A DNA stretch of 46,683 nt from Gammaproteobacteria bacterium (GTDB lineage Bacteria > Pseudomonadota > Gammaproteobacteria > SZUA-229): assembly GCA_015488885.1 (NCBI GenBank), contig WFMW01000068.1:1-46683 (forward strand), written 5' to 3'. Below the pieces are notes generated by a model. The model did not search any database. It was not told where the DNA came from and saw only the letters and a list, made by a program, of their open reading frames with translations. Shown here in pieces: positions 34,887 through 43,868 of this stretch (its first letter is position 1; each line of letters starts with the position of its first letter). The position numbers were made by a program, and so were the translations under genes.

Positions 34887-35037
34887 TTAACCCGGATATT
34901 TCACACAACCACTACAGATTAACTTTAACATTATGTATTGACTAACAAATACAGGTGTCAGAAAAGTACACTCTGCACCAGAAACCGTTATACAGTTTTT
35001 AGAAAAGCCCTGTATTTCTATGAAACATCCGGGTTAA
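34887..35037. repeat. TTAA-bounded inverted-repeat (MITE-like) element
   Basis: TTAACCCGGATATTTC at 34887-34902 is repeated in inverse at 35022-35037 with one mismatch; the match extends to about 22 bases with three mismatches. The element is about 151 bases, has no coding capacity, and both ends read TTAA. This fits a target duplication of TTAA flanking arms that begin CCCGG. TTAA targets are known for piggyBac-type elements. IS1380-family ends often begin CC, so a relation to that family is possible but unproven. The right TTAA contains the stop codon of the carbonic anhydrase gene. Confidence 0.65.
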
Positions 35038-35639
35038 CACTGATCAGCAGAATTAATACTATCACCCAGTCGGTTTAAAATGCCATTTTCAATATTATAT
35101 ATCCAGCCATGAACCGATATTGCCAGCCCTTTTTTCCAGGCCTGTTGAACAATGGTGGTATTGCAGACATTATTTACCTGCTCAATCACATTGAGTTCAC
35201 ATAAGCGATTCAGTTTTTCATTATGTGACAGTGTCTGCAATTTGTCCGCATGTAAGCGGCCAACATCTTTTATATGCCGCAACCAGTTATCAATCAGCCC
35301 ATGGTCATGCTGATCCAGCGCTGCCTTCACCCCACCACAGCCATAATGCCCACAGACAATAATTTGTTTTACTTCAAGTATTTCAATAGCAAACTGCAAT
35401 ACAGACAGACAATTCAGATCCGTATGTACCACCATATTGGCAATATTACGATGCACAAAAACTTCACCAGGTGGCAGGTCGATAATCTGATTAGCCGGTA
35501 CACGACTGTCTGAACAGCCAATCCATAGATATTCTGGCAGTTGTTGTTTTGCCAGTCTGCGAAAAAACTCAGGGTCTTTATTCTTGATCGCATCTGCCCA
35601 GGCAAGGTTTCTGTCAAATAGATGATTTAATTCACTCAA
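35034..35639 (-). CDS. can: Beta-class carbonic anhydrase
   Basis: This 201-residue zinc enzyme interconverts CO2 and bicarbonate in the cytosol. The ligands match E. coli Can: C42 and D44 in GCSDSRVPANQI, H98 and C101 in GHYGCGGVKAA. R46 of the Asp-Arg dyad is present. The C-terminus is NRLGDSINSADQC, whose stop is part of the TTAA end of the repeat at 34887-35037. That end may replace the original C-terminus. E. coli Can has 220 residues, so about 19 are missing. It lies 37 bases after parE. Confidence 0.95.
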   Translation of the reverse strand: MSELNHLFDRNLAWADAIKNKDPEFFRRLAKQQLPEYLWIGCSDSRVPANQIIDLPPGEVFVHRNIANMVVHTDLNCLSVLQFAIEILEVKQIIVCGHYGCGGVKAALDQHDHGLIDNWLRHIKDVGRLHADKLQTLSHNEKLNRLCELNVIEQVNNVCNTTIVQQAWKKGLAISVHGWIYNIENGILNRLGDSINSADQC

Positions 35640-35640
35640 A

Positions 35641-35666
35641 TAGATACTCCATATAGATACTCCATA
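35641..35666. repeat. 13-base tandem repeat before the carbonic anhydrase gene
   Basis: TAGATACTCCATA occurs at 35641-35653 and again at 35654-35666. It sits directly upstream of the can start codon, where a ribosome-binding site would be expected. The repeat ends ten bases before the parE stop. Confidence 0.85.
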
Positions 35667-35675
35667 TATTTTTAT

Positions 35676-37559
35676 CTATACCGCTGCCAAAGCACCTTTT
35701 GCTTCCAGCCAGGCTTTTCTATCGGCAGCACGTTTCTTTGCCAGTAACATATCCAGCATTTCATTGCTGTTATTATCGGCATCCAGCGTAAGCTGTACCA
35801 GTCGGCGGGTATCTGGTGCCAGGGTGGTAACACGTAATTGTAGCGGATTCATTTCACCAAGGCCTTTAAACCGTGTCACACTGACTTTACCACGTATTTT
35901 TTCTGCTGCAATGCGGTCGAGTATGCCGTGTTTTTCAGCTTCATCGAGCGCATAAAAAACTTCTTTGGCAACATCAATACGATATAACGGCGGCATGGCA
36001 ATATAAATATGACCGGCGGCAACCAGTGGCCGGAAATGACGCAGAAATAGTGCACATAACAAGGTTGCGATATGATAACCATCAGAGTCTGCATCGGCGA
36101 GCACACAGATTTTATCGTAGCGCAAGCCATCGATTTGTGTGGCACCGGGATCAACACCTATAGCAACAGAAATGTCATGGACTTCCTGCGAACCCAGCAC
36201 CTGATCACCATCCACTTCCCAGGTATTTAATATTTTGCCACGTAATGGCATAATGGCCTGAAATTCACGGTCACGCGCCTGTTTTGCCGAACCGCCTGCT
36301 GAGTCTCCTTCCACCAGAAAAAGTTCGCTACGCAGGCTGTCCTGTGATGAACAGTCGGCCAGTTTACCGGGTAATGCAGGCCCCGAAGTGACTTTTTTAC
36401 GCACCACTTTTTTACCCGCACGTAAACGTTTCTGAGCATTATCGATAGCCAGTATGGCGATGGCTTCACCGGCTTCAGTATGCTGATTTAACCACAGGCT
36501 AAAAACATCCTTCACCACACCGGAAACAAATGCCGCGCATTCGCGCGACGATAAGCGCTCTTTGGTCTGGCCGGAAAACTGCGGGTCGGATAATTTTACA
36601 GAGAGCACATAACAAACCCTGTCCCAGACATCTTCCGGGCTGATTTTCACCCCTCGCGGCAATAAGCTGCGAATATCACAAAACTCACGCAATGCTTCGG
36701 TTAAACCGCTACGTAAACCGTTAACATGGGTGCCACCCTGTGCGGTAGGAATCAGGTTAACATAGGATTCAGTGGTTAGTTCACCGGCTTCAGGCAACCA
36801 GGTAAGCGCCCAGTCAACAGCTTCTGTTTCAGCATTCAGATGACCGATGAACGGCTCTGTCGGCAGGGTCGCTTTATCAAACAGATTTTCGCCCAGATAA
36901 TCAGTCAGCCCCCCTTCGTAATGCCAGCTTTGCTGTTCACCGGTGTTTTCATCGACAAAACTGACTTCCAGACCGGGGCATAACACCGCTTTGGCGCGTA
37001 ACACATGTTTTAAGCGCGCAAGCGAAAAAATGGCGGTATCAAAATATTTTTTCTCTGGCCAGAAATGTATCCGGGTGCCAGTATTACGTTTACCAACATT
37101 GCCGGTAATGGTCAGTGCGCTAACTCTGGCGCCCTGCTCAAAGGCCATGCTGTAGATATGACCGTTGCGTTTGACCTGAATATCCAGTCGTGACGACAAC
37201 GCATTAACCACCGAAACGCCAACCCCGTGAAGACCGCCGGAAAACTTGTAATTTTTACTGGAAAATTTACCTCCAGCGTGTAAGCGGGTCAGAATCACTT
37301 CAACACCCGGAACCCCCTCCTCGGGATGTTTATCCACCGGCATACCACGGCCATCATCTTCCACACTGACCGACGCATCTTTATATAATATCACGTCAAT
37401 TTTTCTGGCAAAGCCGGCAATAGCCTCATCAACACTGTTATCAATTACCTCCTGAGCGAGGTGATTGGGTCGGGTAGTATCGGTATACATACCCGGACGC
37501 TTCTGTACCGGCTCCAGCCCGGTTAATACCTCAATCGACGAGGCATTATAGTTACTCAT
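35676..37559 (-). CDS. parE: DNA topoisomerase IV subunit B
   Basis: This 627-residue ATPase subunit of topoisomerase IV decatenates daughter chromosomes. The GHKL domain shows EVIDNSVDEAIAGFA, DDGRGMPVDKHPEEGVPGVEVILTRLHAGGKF (in parts) and GLHGVGVSVVNALS. The TOPRIM domain has LVEGDSAGGSAKQARDREFQ and ADADSDGYHIATLL. ParE and not GyrB is indicated by length (E. coli ParE is 630) and by the absence of the GyrB insert. The start ATG at 37559 (MSNYNASSIEVLTGLEPV) has AGGT eight bases upstream. The frame is open to 37679, but those 40 codons resemble no ParE. parC is not in the window. Confidence 0.96.
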   Translation of the reverse strand: MSNYNASSIEVLTGLEPVQKRPGMYTDTTRPNHLAQEVIDNSVDEAIAGFARKIDVILYKDASVSVEDDGRGMPVDKHPEEGVPGVEVILTRLHAGGKFSSKNYKFSGGLHGVGVSVVNALSSRLDIQVKRNGHIYSMAFEQGARVSALTITGNVGKRNTGTRIHFWPEKKYFDTAIFSLARLKHVLRAKAVLCPGLEVSFVDENTGEQQSWHYEGGLTDYLGENLFDKATLPTEPFIGHLNAETEAVDWALTWLPEAGELTTESYVNLIPTAQGGTHVNGLRSGLTEALREFCDIRSLLPRGVKISPEDVWDRVCYVLSVKLSDPQFSGQTKERLSSRECAAFVSGVVKDVFSLWLNQHTEAGEAIAILAIDNAQKRLRAGKKVVRKKVTSGPALPGKLADCSSQDSLRSELFLVEGDSAGGSAKQARDREFQAIMPLRGKILNTWEVDGDQVLGSQEVHDISVAIGVDPGATQIDGLRYDKICVLADADSDGYHIATLLCALFLRHFRPLVAAGHIYIAMPPLYRIDVAKEVFYALDEAEKHGILDRIAAEKIRGKVSVTRFKGLGEMNPLQLRVTTLAPDTRRLVQLTLDADNNSNEMLDMLLAKKRAADRKAWLEAKGALAAV

Positions 37560-37716
37560 ACTGCTACCTGTGGTTATTTCAATAATACCTGAATCCGTAA
37601 GTTCATCGTGGATACAGTGTACAGCGCGTACTTTACCATTAGTTCGATGGAATTTGTTATCTGATGACCCCGGTAACACTCATATTACTGGATATTTATG
37701 TGTACAATAGCAAGCT

Positions 37717-40700
37717 ATGAGCCTGCATGCTGTTAATCCCTCTATCAACGCCACGGTTTCCGCCTCTGCCGGTAGCGGTAAAACCTGGTTATTAATTACT
37801 CGCATTACACGCTTACTGCTTGCCGGTGCCAAACCGGGCAATATACTTGCCTTAACGTTTACCCGCAAAGCAGCCGGTGAAATGCAAATGCGTTTACACC
37901 AGCGTTTATACGAAATGGCTACCGTTAGCGATACCGAGCTGACAGCATTACTCACCCAGGCAGGCTGCGAAACTGATGTAGCAACCCGACAAACGGCGCG
38001 CAAACTGTACGAAACGCTGATGCATAGTTTATACCCGGTGCGCCTGGTGACCTTTCATTCTTTCTGTCAGGATATTCTTGCCCGATTTCCACTGGAAGCC
38101 GATATTCCACCCGGGTTTGCGTTGCAGGAAGACACCGGCTTGCTGGAACAACAGGCATGGCAGGCATTGTTTGTCGAAGCCACACAAACCCCTGATAGCG
38201 AACTCAGCCGACAACTTGCTATATTAATGGATCACTGTCATGGTGCAGCGAATACCCGCACAGCGCTGAACAGTTTTATCAGCCATCGCAGTGACTGGTG
38301 GGCATATAACCTGAATCAGCGCCAGCCGGTTCGCTTTGCCAGCCAGCAACTCCATACCTATTTACAGATGGAACAACTCGGCAATCCCTGTGATGATTTT
38401 TTCAAGCGAATTAAAACCGAAAACTTACAGCTATTTGCCAACCTGTTACGTCAACATCCTACAGCAACCAATCTAAAACATGCCCGGACGATTGATGCCA
38501 CTGTCTTGGCAAGTGATGATATAAAACAGCGTTTTGACAGCCTGAAAACGGCTTTCCTGACTAAAAACACCGAGCCGTTAAAACGTAAAGACAGTAAAAC
38601 GCTACAGACAAAACTGGGGACAGAAAATGCCGAGAAATTTCTTTACCTGCATCAATATATTGCTGAACAGATGCTGCTAACGGTCGATTATCTTCGTCGT
38701 CAGCAAACATTCGAGCTAAACCATGCCTGGTATTATTGTGGTGAATATTTGCTGGCAATTTTTCAGCGTCTCAAACGTCAACAACGCCTGCTGGATTTTA
38801 CCGACCTGGAATGGAAATGTTTTCAGTTGATTAATCAGGCTGACAATGCCCAGTGGATACAGTATAAAATCGACCAGCGTATCGACCATATTCTAATTGA
38901 TGAATTTCAGGACACCAATCCAACACAATGGCATCTCCTCGCCCCCATTCTGGAAGAAATTGCCGCCTCTGGACATGAACGCTGGCGCAGTGTCTTTCTG
39001 GTGGGTGATGAAAAACAGTCTATCTACAGCTTTCGCCGCGCCAACCCCGAATTACAGGCCCGAGCATCAGCATGGTTAGCTACTAACCTGAATGCACAGG
39101 CAACACCGCTAGACGCGTCCAGACGTTCATCCCCTGCCATTATCGACTGTGTTAACCATGTCTTCACTCAGGATGAGGTCAAACCTCTTATGCCGGGTTT
39201 CAGTGAACATAAAACCTGGCTGAATCAACTCCCGGGAAAAGTCTGCCTGCTGGAATTGTTTCATCCCGATGACGAAGCTGCGGTAACTGAAGCTGATAAA
39301 ACCACCGCAACAGAAACAGTTCCCGCATTTCGCAACCCACTGCAACAACCACGTATTGATAAAACCACGGACAATCATCGTCAGGAAGCCGATTTTATTG
39401 CCAGACAAATTCAGCAATTGCTACGCCAGGCCATAGCAATTACCGATGATGATCAGCAACGCGCTATCAAATATGGCGATATAATGATTTTAATGCGTAA
39501 TCGTTTGCACATCGATACTTACGAAGAAACGCTACATCGTTATGGTATTCCATTTATCAGCAGTAAACACGGCGGTCTGCTGGAAAATCAGGAAGTTCAA
39601 GATTTAATCAAACTACTGGAAATTCTGATTTCGCCGTTTAATAATCTGGCGCTGGCGCAGGTACTAAAATCCCCCATCTTTGCCGCCAGCGATGAAGATT
39701 TAATGGTACTGGCAAGCCAGCCACAACAGGCCTCAGTTTCAGCCTGCTGGTATCAGTGGCTATTACTTCTGGCTCAGCAAGATACTACCTCGGAACCACT
39801 ACAACGTGCTGCCACTTTGTTACCCCACTGGCGAAAACTGGCCGATGTTCTACCTGTCCATGACTGTCTGGACAGAATTTTTTCCGAAGCCAATCTACTG
39901 CAACGTTATGCTGCAGCAAGTGGTGAGTATAACCGGCAACGGGTGATGGCAAACTGCCAGCGTTTGCTGGAATTATCGCTGGAAAATGACAGTGGGCGTT
40001 ATCCCGGCATTAACCATTTTCTACAATATCTGCAAAATTCACAGCAGCACTCGCACAATCAGCTAGATGAACCGCTGCTTGAAAACAACACATCACGGGT
40101 TCGCCTGCTCACTATTCATGCCAGCAAAGGTCTGGAAGCACCCGTTGTTTTTATTGTTGACTGCAACAGTGTCGGCAATAATAAATCCGCTTATTCGACA
40201 CTGGTAAACTGGCCTGCAGAAAAAACCCGGCCAGTTAATTTTATGTTACAACTGGGTAAAAAAAATACTGACTCCATAACTACTGCTTTACAACAACAAA
40301 AATTAATTGAATACCAGCGTGAAGATTTAAACCTGCTTTATGTTGCCCTGACGCGGGCACGGCAACAACTTTATATCAGTGGTGTTGAAAGCAGGAAGAG
40401 CCATTCCGGCTGGTATCACTTATTGCAGCAGGGCTTTGCTGAATTTGCCCAGCGCGATATGACAGTAAACCATAACTGCCTTATCTATCAGTATAATAAT
40501 CACCAGCAAATCAGTCCGGCTGTCATGACACAGGCTGAAAAACCAGAGTCTACCAAACCGGTTGATTCCCGTTTATATCAGCCGATAATCATGCCCGAAA
40601 AAAGACAGATGGTTATTGCACCGGGTAAAACAGAAAATAATGGCATCGATGAAACAACACAGGAAAACACTGAAAAAACCAATGCCCTGTCGAGGGGGAT

Positions 40701-41181
40701 ATTGATACATCGGGCACTGGAACTACTCAGCAACCCAACTGGCAAAACCTTGAATACAACACAGATTATAGCCCAGCTAGCTGCCGAGTTTCATTACCCT
40801 ATTACCGATGCCATGCTCGACCAGTGTTACAGGGAAGCAAGACAAACCGTTGATAACCCGGCTTTTAGCCATATCTTTAGCCCTGGTGCAGGCACTGAAT
40901 GTTATAACGAACTACCTGTATTGTATTATCTGGATAAACAGCATAATCCGCAGCAGGCTGTTTATGGCATTATTGACCGCGTAGTTAAAACTGAAACACA
41001 AATAAGCATAATTGATTATAAATCTCACCGTGTTCTGGAAAATGAAAACCTGATCGCCTATGCAGAACAATTTCGTCCCCAGTTAAATTATTATCTCCGG
41101 GGTTTACAGAAAATATGGCCGGGCATTCACTATAAAACAGCTATTCTTTTTACCTTTTCTGCACGTTTAATCTGGTTATAA
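37717..41181 (+). CDS. AddA-like UvrD-family helicase with C-terminal RecB-type nuclease domain
   Basis: This 1154-residue SF1A helicase-nuclease would process DNA double-strand ends for recombination. Motifs in order: Walker A ASAGSGKT (16-23), LALTFTRKAAGEM, VTFHSFCQDIL, Walker B ILIDEFQDTNPTQW, VFLVGDEKQSIYSFRRANP, LLTIHASKGLEAPVVFI, LNLLYVALTRARQQLYISG. The C-terminal PD-(D/E)XK nuclease shows AVYGIIDRVV and ISIIDYKSH, then YAEQFRPQLNYY. The layout fits AddA better than RecB. AddA normally works with AddB, usually encoded next to it, but no addB is here: upstream is divergent parE and downstream convergent dsbC. The ribosome site is weak. Confidence 0.88.
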   Translation: MSLHAVNPSINATVSASAGSGKTWLLITRITRLLLAGAKPGNILALTFTRKAAGEMQMRLHQRLYEMATVSDTELTALLTQAGCETDVATRQTARKLYETLMHSLYPVRLVTFHSFCQDILARFPLEADIPPGFALQEDTGLLEQQAWQALFVEATQTPDSELSRQLAILMDHCHGAANTRTALNSFISHRSDWWAYNLNQRQPVRFASQQLHTYLQMEQLGNPCDDFFKRIKTENLQLFANLLRQHPTATNLKHARTIDATVLASDDIKQRFDSLKTAFLTKNTEPLKRKDSKTLQTKLGTENAEKFLYLHQYIAEQMLLTVDYLRRQQTFELNHAWYYCGEYLLAIFQRLKRQQRLLDFTDLEWKCFQLINQADNAQWIQYKIDQRIDHILIDEFQDTNPTQWHLLAPILEEIAASGHERWRSVFLVGDEKQSIYSFRRANPELQARASAWLATNLNAQATPLDASRRSSPAIIDCVNHVFTQDEVKPLMPGFSEHKTWLNQLPGKVCLLELFHPDDEAAVTEADKTTATETVPAFRNPLQQPRIDKTTDNHRQEADFIARQIQQLLRQAIAITDDDQQRAIKYGDIMILMRNRLHIDTYEETLHRYGIPFISSKHGGLLENQEVQDLIKLLEILISPFNNLALAQVLKSPIFAASDEDLMVLASQPQQASVSACWYQWLLLLAQQDTTSEPLQRAATLLPHWRKLADVLPVHDCLDRIFSEANLLQRYAAASGEYNRQRVMANCQRLLELSLENDSGRYPGINHFLQYLQNSQQHSHNQLDEPLLENNTSRVRLLTIHASKGLEAPVVFIVDCNSVGNNKSAYSTLVNWPAEKTRPVNFMLQLGKKNTDSITTALQQQKLIEYQREDLNLLYVALTRARQQLYISGVESRKSHSGWYHLLQQGFAEFAQRDMTVNHNCLIYQYNNHQQISPAVMTQAEKPESTKPVDSRLYQPIIMPEKRQMVIAPGKTENNGIDETTQENTEKTNALSRGILIHRALELLSNPTGKTLNTTQIIAQLAAEFHYPITDAMLDQCYREARQTVDNPAFSHIFSPGAGTECYNELPVLYYLDKQHNPQQAVYGIIDRVVKTETQISIIDYKSHRVLENENLIAYAEQFRPQLNYYLRGLQKIWPGIHYKTAILFTFSARLIWL

Positions 41182-41225
41182 TTTCCAGGAATAGTCTGGC
41201 GTAACCCTACAAACTATTCTGCAAC

Positions 41226-41978
41226 TTAATTTTTGTGTAATTCTGCAACCACTTGTTTGACAGGCACATAACCCGGTATCATCTGACCATTTTCAAGTAT
41301 AATTGCCGGGGTACCACGCACCCCGATTTTATTAGCTGCTGCTATTTGTTTACTCAGCGGGTTTTTACAGGTTTTTGCTTCAACCTGGCCACCAGACATG
41401 GCTAAATTAAGTGCCGCATGCTGATTCTTCGCACACCAGACACTTTCAGTTTTTTTCCGGTCATTCTCACCCTTGAGTGGCAGAAAGATATAGCGAACTT
41501 CAATATTATTTTTCATATATTCAGGTATTTCACTGTGCAGGCGACGACAATAGGGACAATCAACATCAGTGATAACTGTAATTTTATGTTCTACTTTTGC
41601 CGGTTTAAACACCTGCATATTTTTCTCTCCCAGGCTGGCAATAGCATTTAAACGAATAGCCGATTTTGCCTGTTCGCTATAATTTTTTCTGGTTGATATG
41701 TTAATAAGATCACCATCCAGCATATATTTTGCATGGGCATCCATATAAACAACCTGATTACCAACAACGACCTGATATAAACCGGCAATAGGCGTTACAG
41801 AAATCTTGCTGACTTTTAAGGATGGCATACGCTTTGCAAAAGCAGCCTTCAATGTCAAAACACCTTTATTCTGAACCTGCTTAAGACTACCAGTATCACT
41901 GCTGGCATTTGCGGCAACAACCATAACCGGTGAAAGGAGTGAAATCGCTAATAAATAACTAAAAATACTTGTTTTCAT
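41226..41978 (-). CDS. dsbC: Thiol:disulfide interchange protein DsbC
   Basis: This protein of about 250 residues is a periplasmic disulfide isomerase. The ATG at 41978 (MKTSIFSYLLAISLLSPVMVVAANA) gives a clean signal peptide, with GAGA eight bases upstream. The frame is open 11 codons further. The N-terminal dimer domain (residues about 25-100) contains PIAGLYQVVVGNQVVYMD. The thioredoxin-like domain has the active site CPYC (C141, C144) in TDVDCPYCRRLH, and the cis-Pro loop GVRGTPAIIL. A second Cys pair (VWCAKN and AKTCKNPL) is conserved in DsbC. The xerD-dsbC order is kept, but hom and thrC, which often follow, are elsewhere. Confidence 0.94.
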   Translation of the reverse strand: MKTSIFSYLLAISLLSPVMVVAANASSDTGSLKQVQNKGVLTLKAAFAKRMPSLKVSKISVTPIAGLYQVVVGNQVVYMDAHAKYMLDGDLINISTRKNYSEQAKSAIRLNAIASLGEKNMQVFKPAKVEHKITVITDVDCPYCRRLHSEIPEYMKNNIEVRYIFLPLKGENDRKKTESVWCAKNQHAALNLAMSGGQVEAKTCKNPLSKQIAAANKIGVRGTPAIILENGQMIPGYVPVKQVVAELHKN

Positions 41979-42231
41979 ACTTGTTCTCATTGAAATAAGC
42001 TGATGATACATAAAATTCTGATGTTAAAAAGAATATCTTAAAGACATCCTGTAATGGGATTAATTCCACAGTTACTTATATTAGTTAGTGGATTATACAT
42101 GCTACCTCTGATGCCTGTTTTACTGAAATAGCTAAATATAAAAACACCTTCAGCATATCCTTTTTTATTTATATAATAATCAACAGGATACAAAATACAA
42201 AACCTGGCAAAAAAGTACAAATCGGCAGTTT
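41979..42231 (-). promoter_or_regulatory. xerD-dsbC gap
   Basis: These 253 non-coding A/T-rich bases follow the xerD stop. In most relatives xerD and dsbC are close, so this gap is large. I see no hairpin with a T-tract, no repeat copy and no convincing promoter. The gap could hold the dsbC promoter. Confidence 0.25.
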
Positions 42232-43152
42232 TCAGGAACGCGGATGGTGCTGTTGATAAAGCGAACGCAAACGTTGGTCAGCAACATGCGTATAAATCTG
42301 TGTCGTAGAAATATCACTATGTCCAAGTAACATTTGTACCACACGTAAATCCGCCCCATGATTAAGCAGATGCGTCGCAAAAGCATGTCTGAGAGTATGT
42401 GGTGAGAGTTGATTCACATCTATCCCGGCATTCACCGCATAATATTTTATTCTGTACCAGAATGCCTGCCTGCTCATTGCCTGCCCCCGACGGGTAACAA
42501 ACACAGCATCTGTTGGCGCTCTGTGTTGTAAAAGGTTTATTCTGGCCGAGGGTAAATAATTGTTTAACCAGTCCAGTGCCACTTCACCAACGGGTATCAA
42601 CCTCTCTTTATCACCTTTACCTATTACCCGTAATACTGCCGGTTCCAGCGACACCTGTGATAAGCCAAGATTAATTAATTCACTCACCCGTAATCCTGTC
42701 GCATATAATAATTCAAGCATGGCACGATCACGTAAACCTATATCATCATCAATATCGGGAGCCTCAAGTAAATCTTCGATTTGTTGCTCATTCAATGCAA
42801 CAGGAAGCGATTGTTCGGATTTAGGCGATTCAATAAGGTAGGTTGGATCTTCAGCAATGCTATTTTCACGTAATAGATAGCGAAAAAATCGCCTTAAGGT
42901 TGAAAGCAGGCGGGCAGCCGAACGCTGCTTTTGTTTTAGCTTAACATTATAAGCAAGATAATCCTGAATCTGCTGCGTACTGACAGCAGACAAATTAACA
43001 TGAATAGTCATTAACCAGGCAGCAAAGCCGGCCAGATCATTACGATATGCTGACAGCGTATTTTCACTGAGACCATTTTCCATCCATAAATGGTCAATAA
43101 AGCCTTCAATCAGCTGTTGTTCTAATGGTGGTAACTGGTTAAATCTTGCCAT
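42232..43152 (-). CDS. xerD: Site-specific tyrosine recombinase XerD
   Basis: This 306-residue recombinase resolves chromosome dimers at dif together with XerC. An N-terminal SAM-like core-binding domain (LIEGFIDHLWMENGLSENTLSAYRNDL) precedes the catalytic domain. The catalytic residues are visible: Arg in YATGLRVSELINL, Lys in VIGKGDKERLIPV, HxxR in SPHTLRHAFATHLL, His in LLGHSDISTTQIYTHV and the final Tyr (QIY). I start at the ATG at 43152 (MARFNQLPP). The frame continues to 43203, but that runs into the terminator of the upstream histone-like gene. E. coli XerD has 298 residues. Confidence 0.93.
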   Translation of the reverse strand: MARFNQLPPLEQQLIEGFIDHLWMENGLSENTLSAYRNDLAGFAAWLMTIHVNLSAVSTQQIQDYLAYNVKLKQKQRSAARLLSTLRRFFRYLLRENSIAEDPTYLIESPKSEQSLPVALNEQQIEDLLEAPDIDDDIGLRDRAMLELLYATGLRVSELINLGLSQVSLEPAVLRVIGKGDKERLIPVGEVALDWLNNYLPSARINLLQHRAPTDAVFVTRRGQAMSRQAFWYRIKYYAVNAGIDVNQLSPHTLRHAFATHLLNHGADLRVVQMLLGHSDISTTQIYTHVADQRLRSLYQQHHPRS

Positions 43153-43169
43153 AATTGAAAATATTACTA

Positions 43170-43228
43170 AAACGGGGTAACTACCCGTTAGCAAAAAGGC
43201 CACTCAGAGATTGAGCGGCCTTTTCTGG
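43170..43228 (-). terminator. Terminator of the histone-like gene, with a second hairpin
   Basis: Read on the minus strand, AAGGCC-GCTCA pairs with TGAGT-GGCCTT around a 5-base loop (43196-43222) and is followed by TTTTT (complement of 43193-43197). It lies just after the histone-like stop codon. A second hairpin follows, with AACGGG/CCCGTT near 43171-43189, some 20 bases before the xerD start. Confidence 0.78.
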
Positions 43229-43250
43229 CATAAAATAAAACGAGACGGTA

Positions 43251-43745
43251 TTATGCTTTTTTAGCCTTACGTCGTTTTACTGGTTTAAGCGCTTTTTCAA
43301 TTTTAGCCATTTCGCTCTTCGTCCAGCTTGCGATAAAACGGGCAACCGCTATTTCCTTATTTGCTGCCATTTTAACCATAAGATCATGACGTTTCTTCGC
43401 GGTAGCAATTTCAGCTTTCGCTTTTGCCAGCTCAGCGGCCGTAGCAGCAACACGTTCACGCATTTTTTGTTTTAGCATAGCGGTAGCCGCTTTCTTCTTT
43501 GCTGCTGCTATTTTTTTCTTCGCGGCAAGCGCTTTATTTTTAGCGACAGCAGCTTTCTTTTTCGCAGCCGCTGCTTTTTTCGCTACAGCGGATTTAGCTA
43601 CTGATTTTTTTGCCGTCACTTTCTTCTTAACTTCTCTTTTTGCCGTTGTCTTTTTCTTAACGACTTTTTTTCTTACTGGAGCTTTCTTTTTAACTGCTCT
43701 GTTAGCAGTTATTTTTTTCTTTGTTACTTTTTTTGTTTGAGCCAT
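43251..43745 (-). CDS. Histone H1-like lysine/alanine-rich protein
   Basis: This 164-residue protein is very rich in Lys and Ala. Residues 1-60 carry repeated KKK(V/A) patterns such as VTKKK, VKKKA and VVKKKTTAK. Residues 55-90 are AAKKKAA-type repeats, as in eukaryotic H1 tails and bacterial AlgP or Hc1-like proteins. The C-terminal third (MRERVAATAAELAKAKAEIATAKKRHDL, then IEKALKPVKRRKAKKA) is helical and less repetitive. It is likely a nucleoid DNA-binding protein. AGGGGA lies seven bases before the ATG. A strong promoter candidate lies upstream and a terminator follows, so it is a single-gene unit. Confidence 0.85.
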   Translation of the reverse strand: MAQTKKVTKKKITANRAVKKKAPVRKKVVKKKTTAKREVKKKVTAKKSVAKSAVAKKAAAAKKKAAVAKNKALAAKKKIAAAKKKAATAMLKQKMRERVAATAAELAKAKAEIATAKKRHDLMVKMAANKEIAVARFIASWTKSEMAKIEKALKPVKRRKAKKA

Positions 43746-43776
43746 GGAATATCCCCTTTTGTGAGTTACGTACGAA

Positions 43777-43804
43777 AGTATAAAAGGTTATATTAATTAA
43801 GCAA
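43777..43804 (-). promoter_or_regulatory. Promoter candidate of the histone-like gene
   Basis: On the minus strand TTGCTT (complement of 43799-43804) and TATACT (complement of 43777-43782) are separated by 16 bases, close to the sigma-70 consensus. The -10 box lies 31 bases upstream of the ATG, so a short leader follows. Confidence 0.6.
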
Positions 43805-43868
43805 ACTTTTTTTTATATTTTTCAACATTTTTTATCAATTAAGAAACCTCTGAACAGATATCTTACGA

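Noticed and set aside
35676-37559. DNA gyrase subunit B
   Set aside because: The length of 627 residues and the lack of the GyrB insert in the TOPRIM region point to ParE.
37560-37679. Forty extra N-terminal codons of parE
   Set aside because: ParE orthologues start near MSNYNASSIEVLTGLEPV, and the Shine-Dalgarno sequence precedes that ATG.
43153-43203. Upstream start of xerD
   Set aside because: These codons run into the terminator hairpin of the histone-like gene, and XerD length fits the later ATG.
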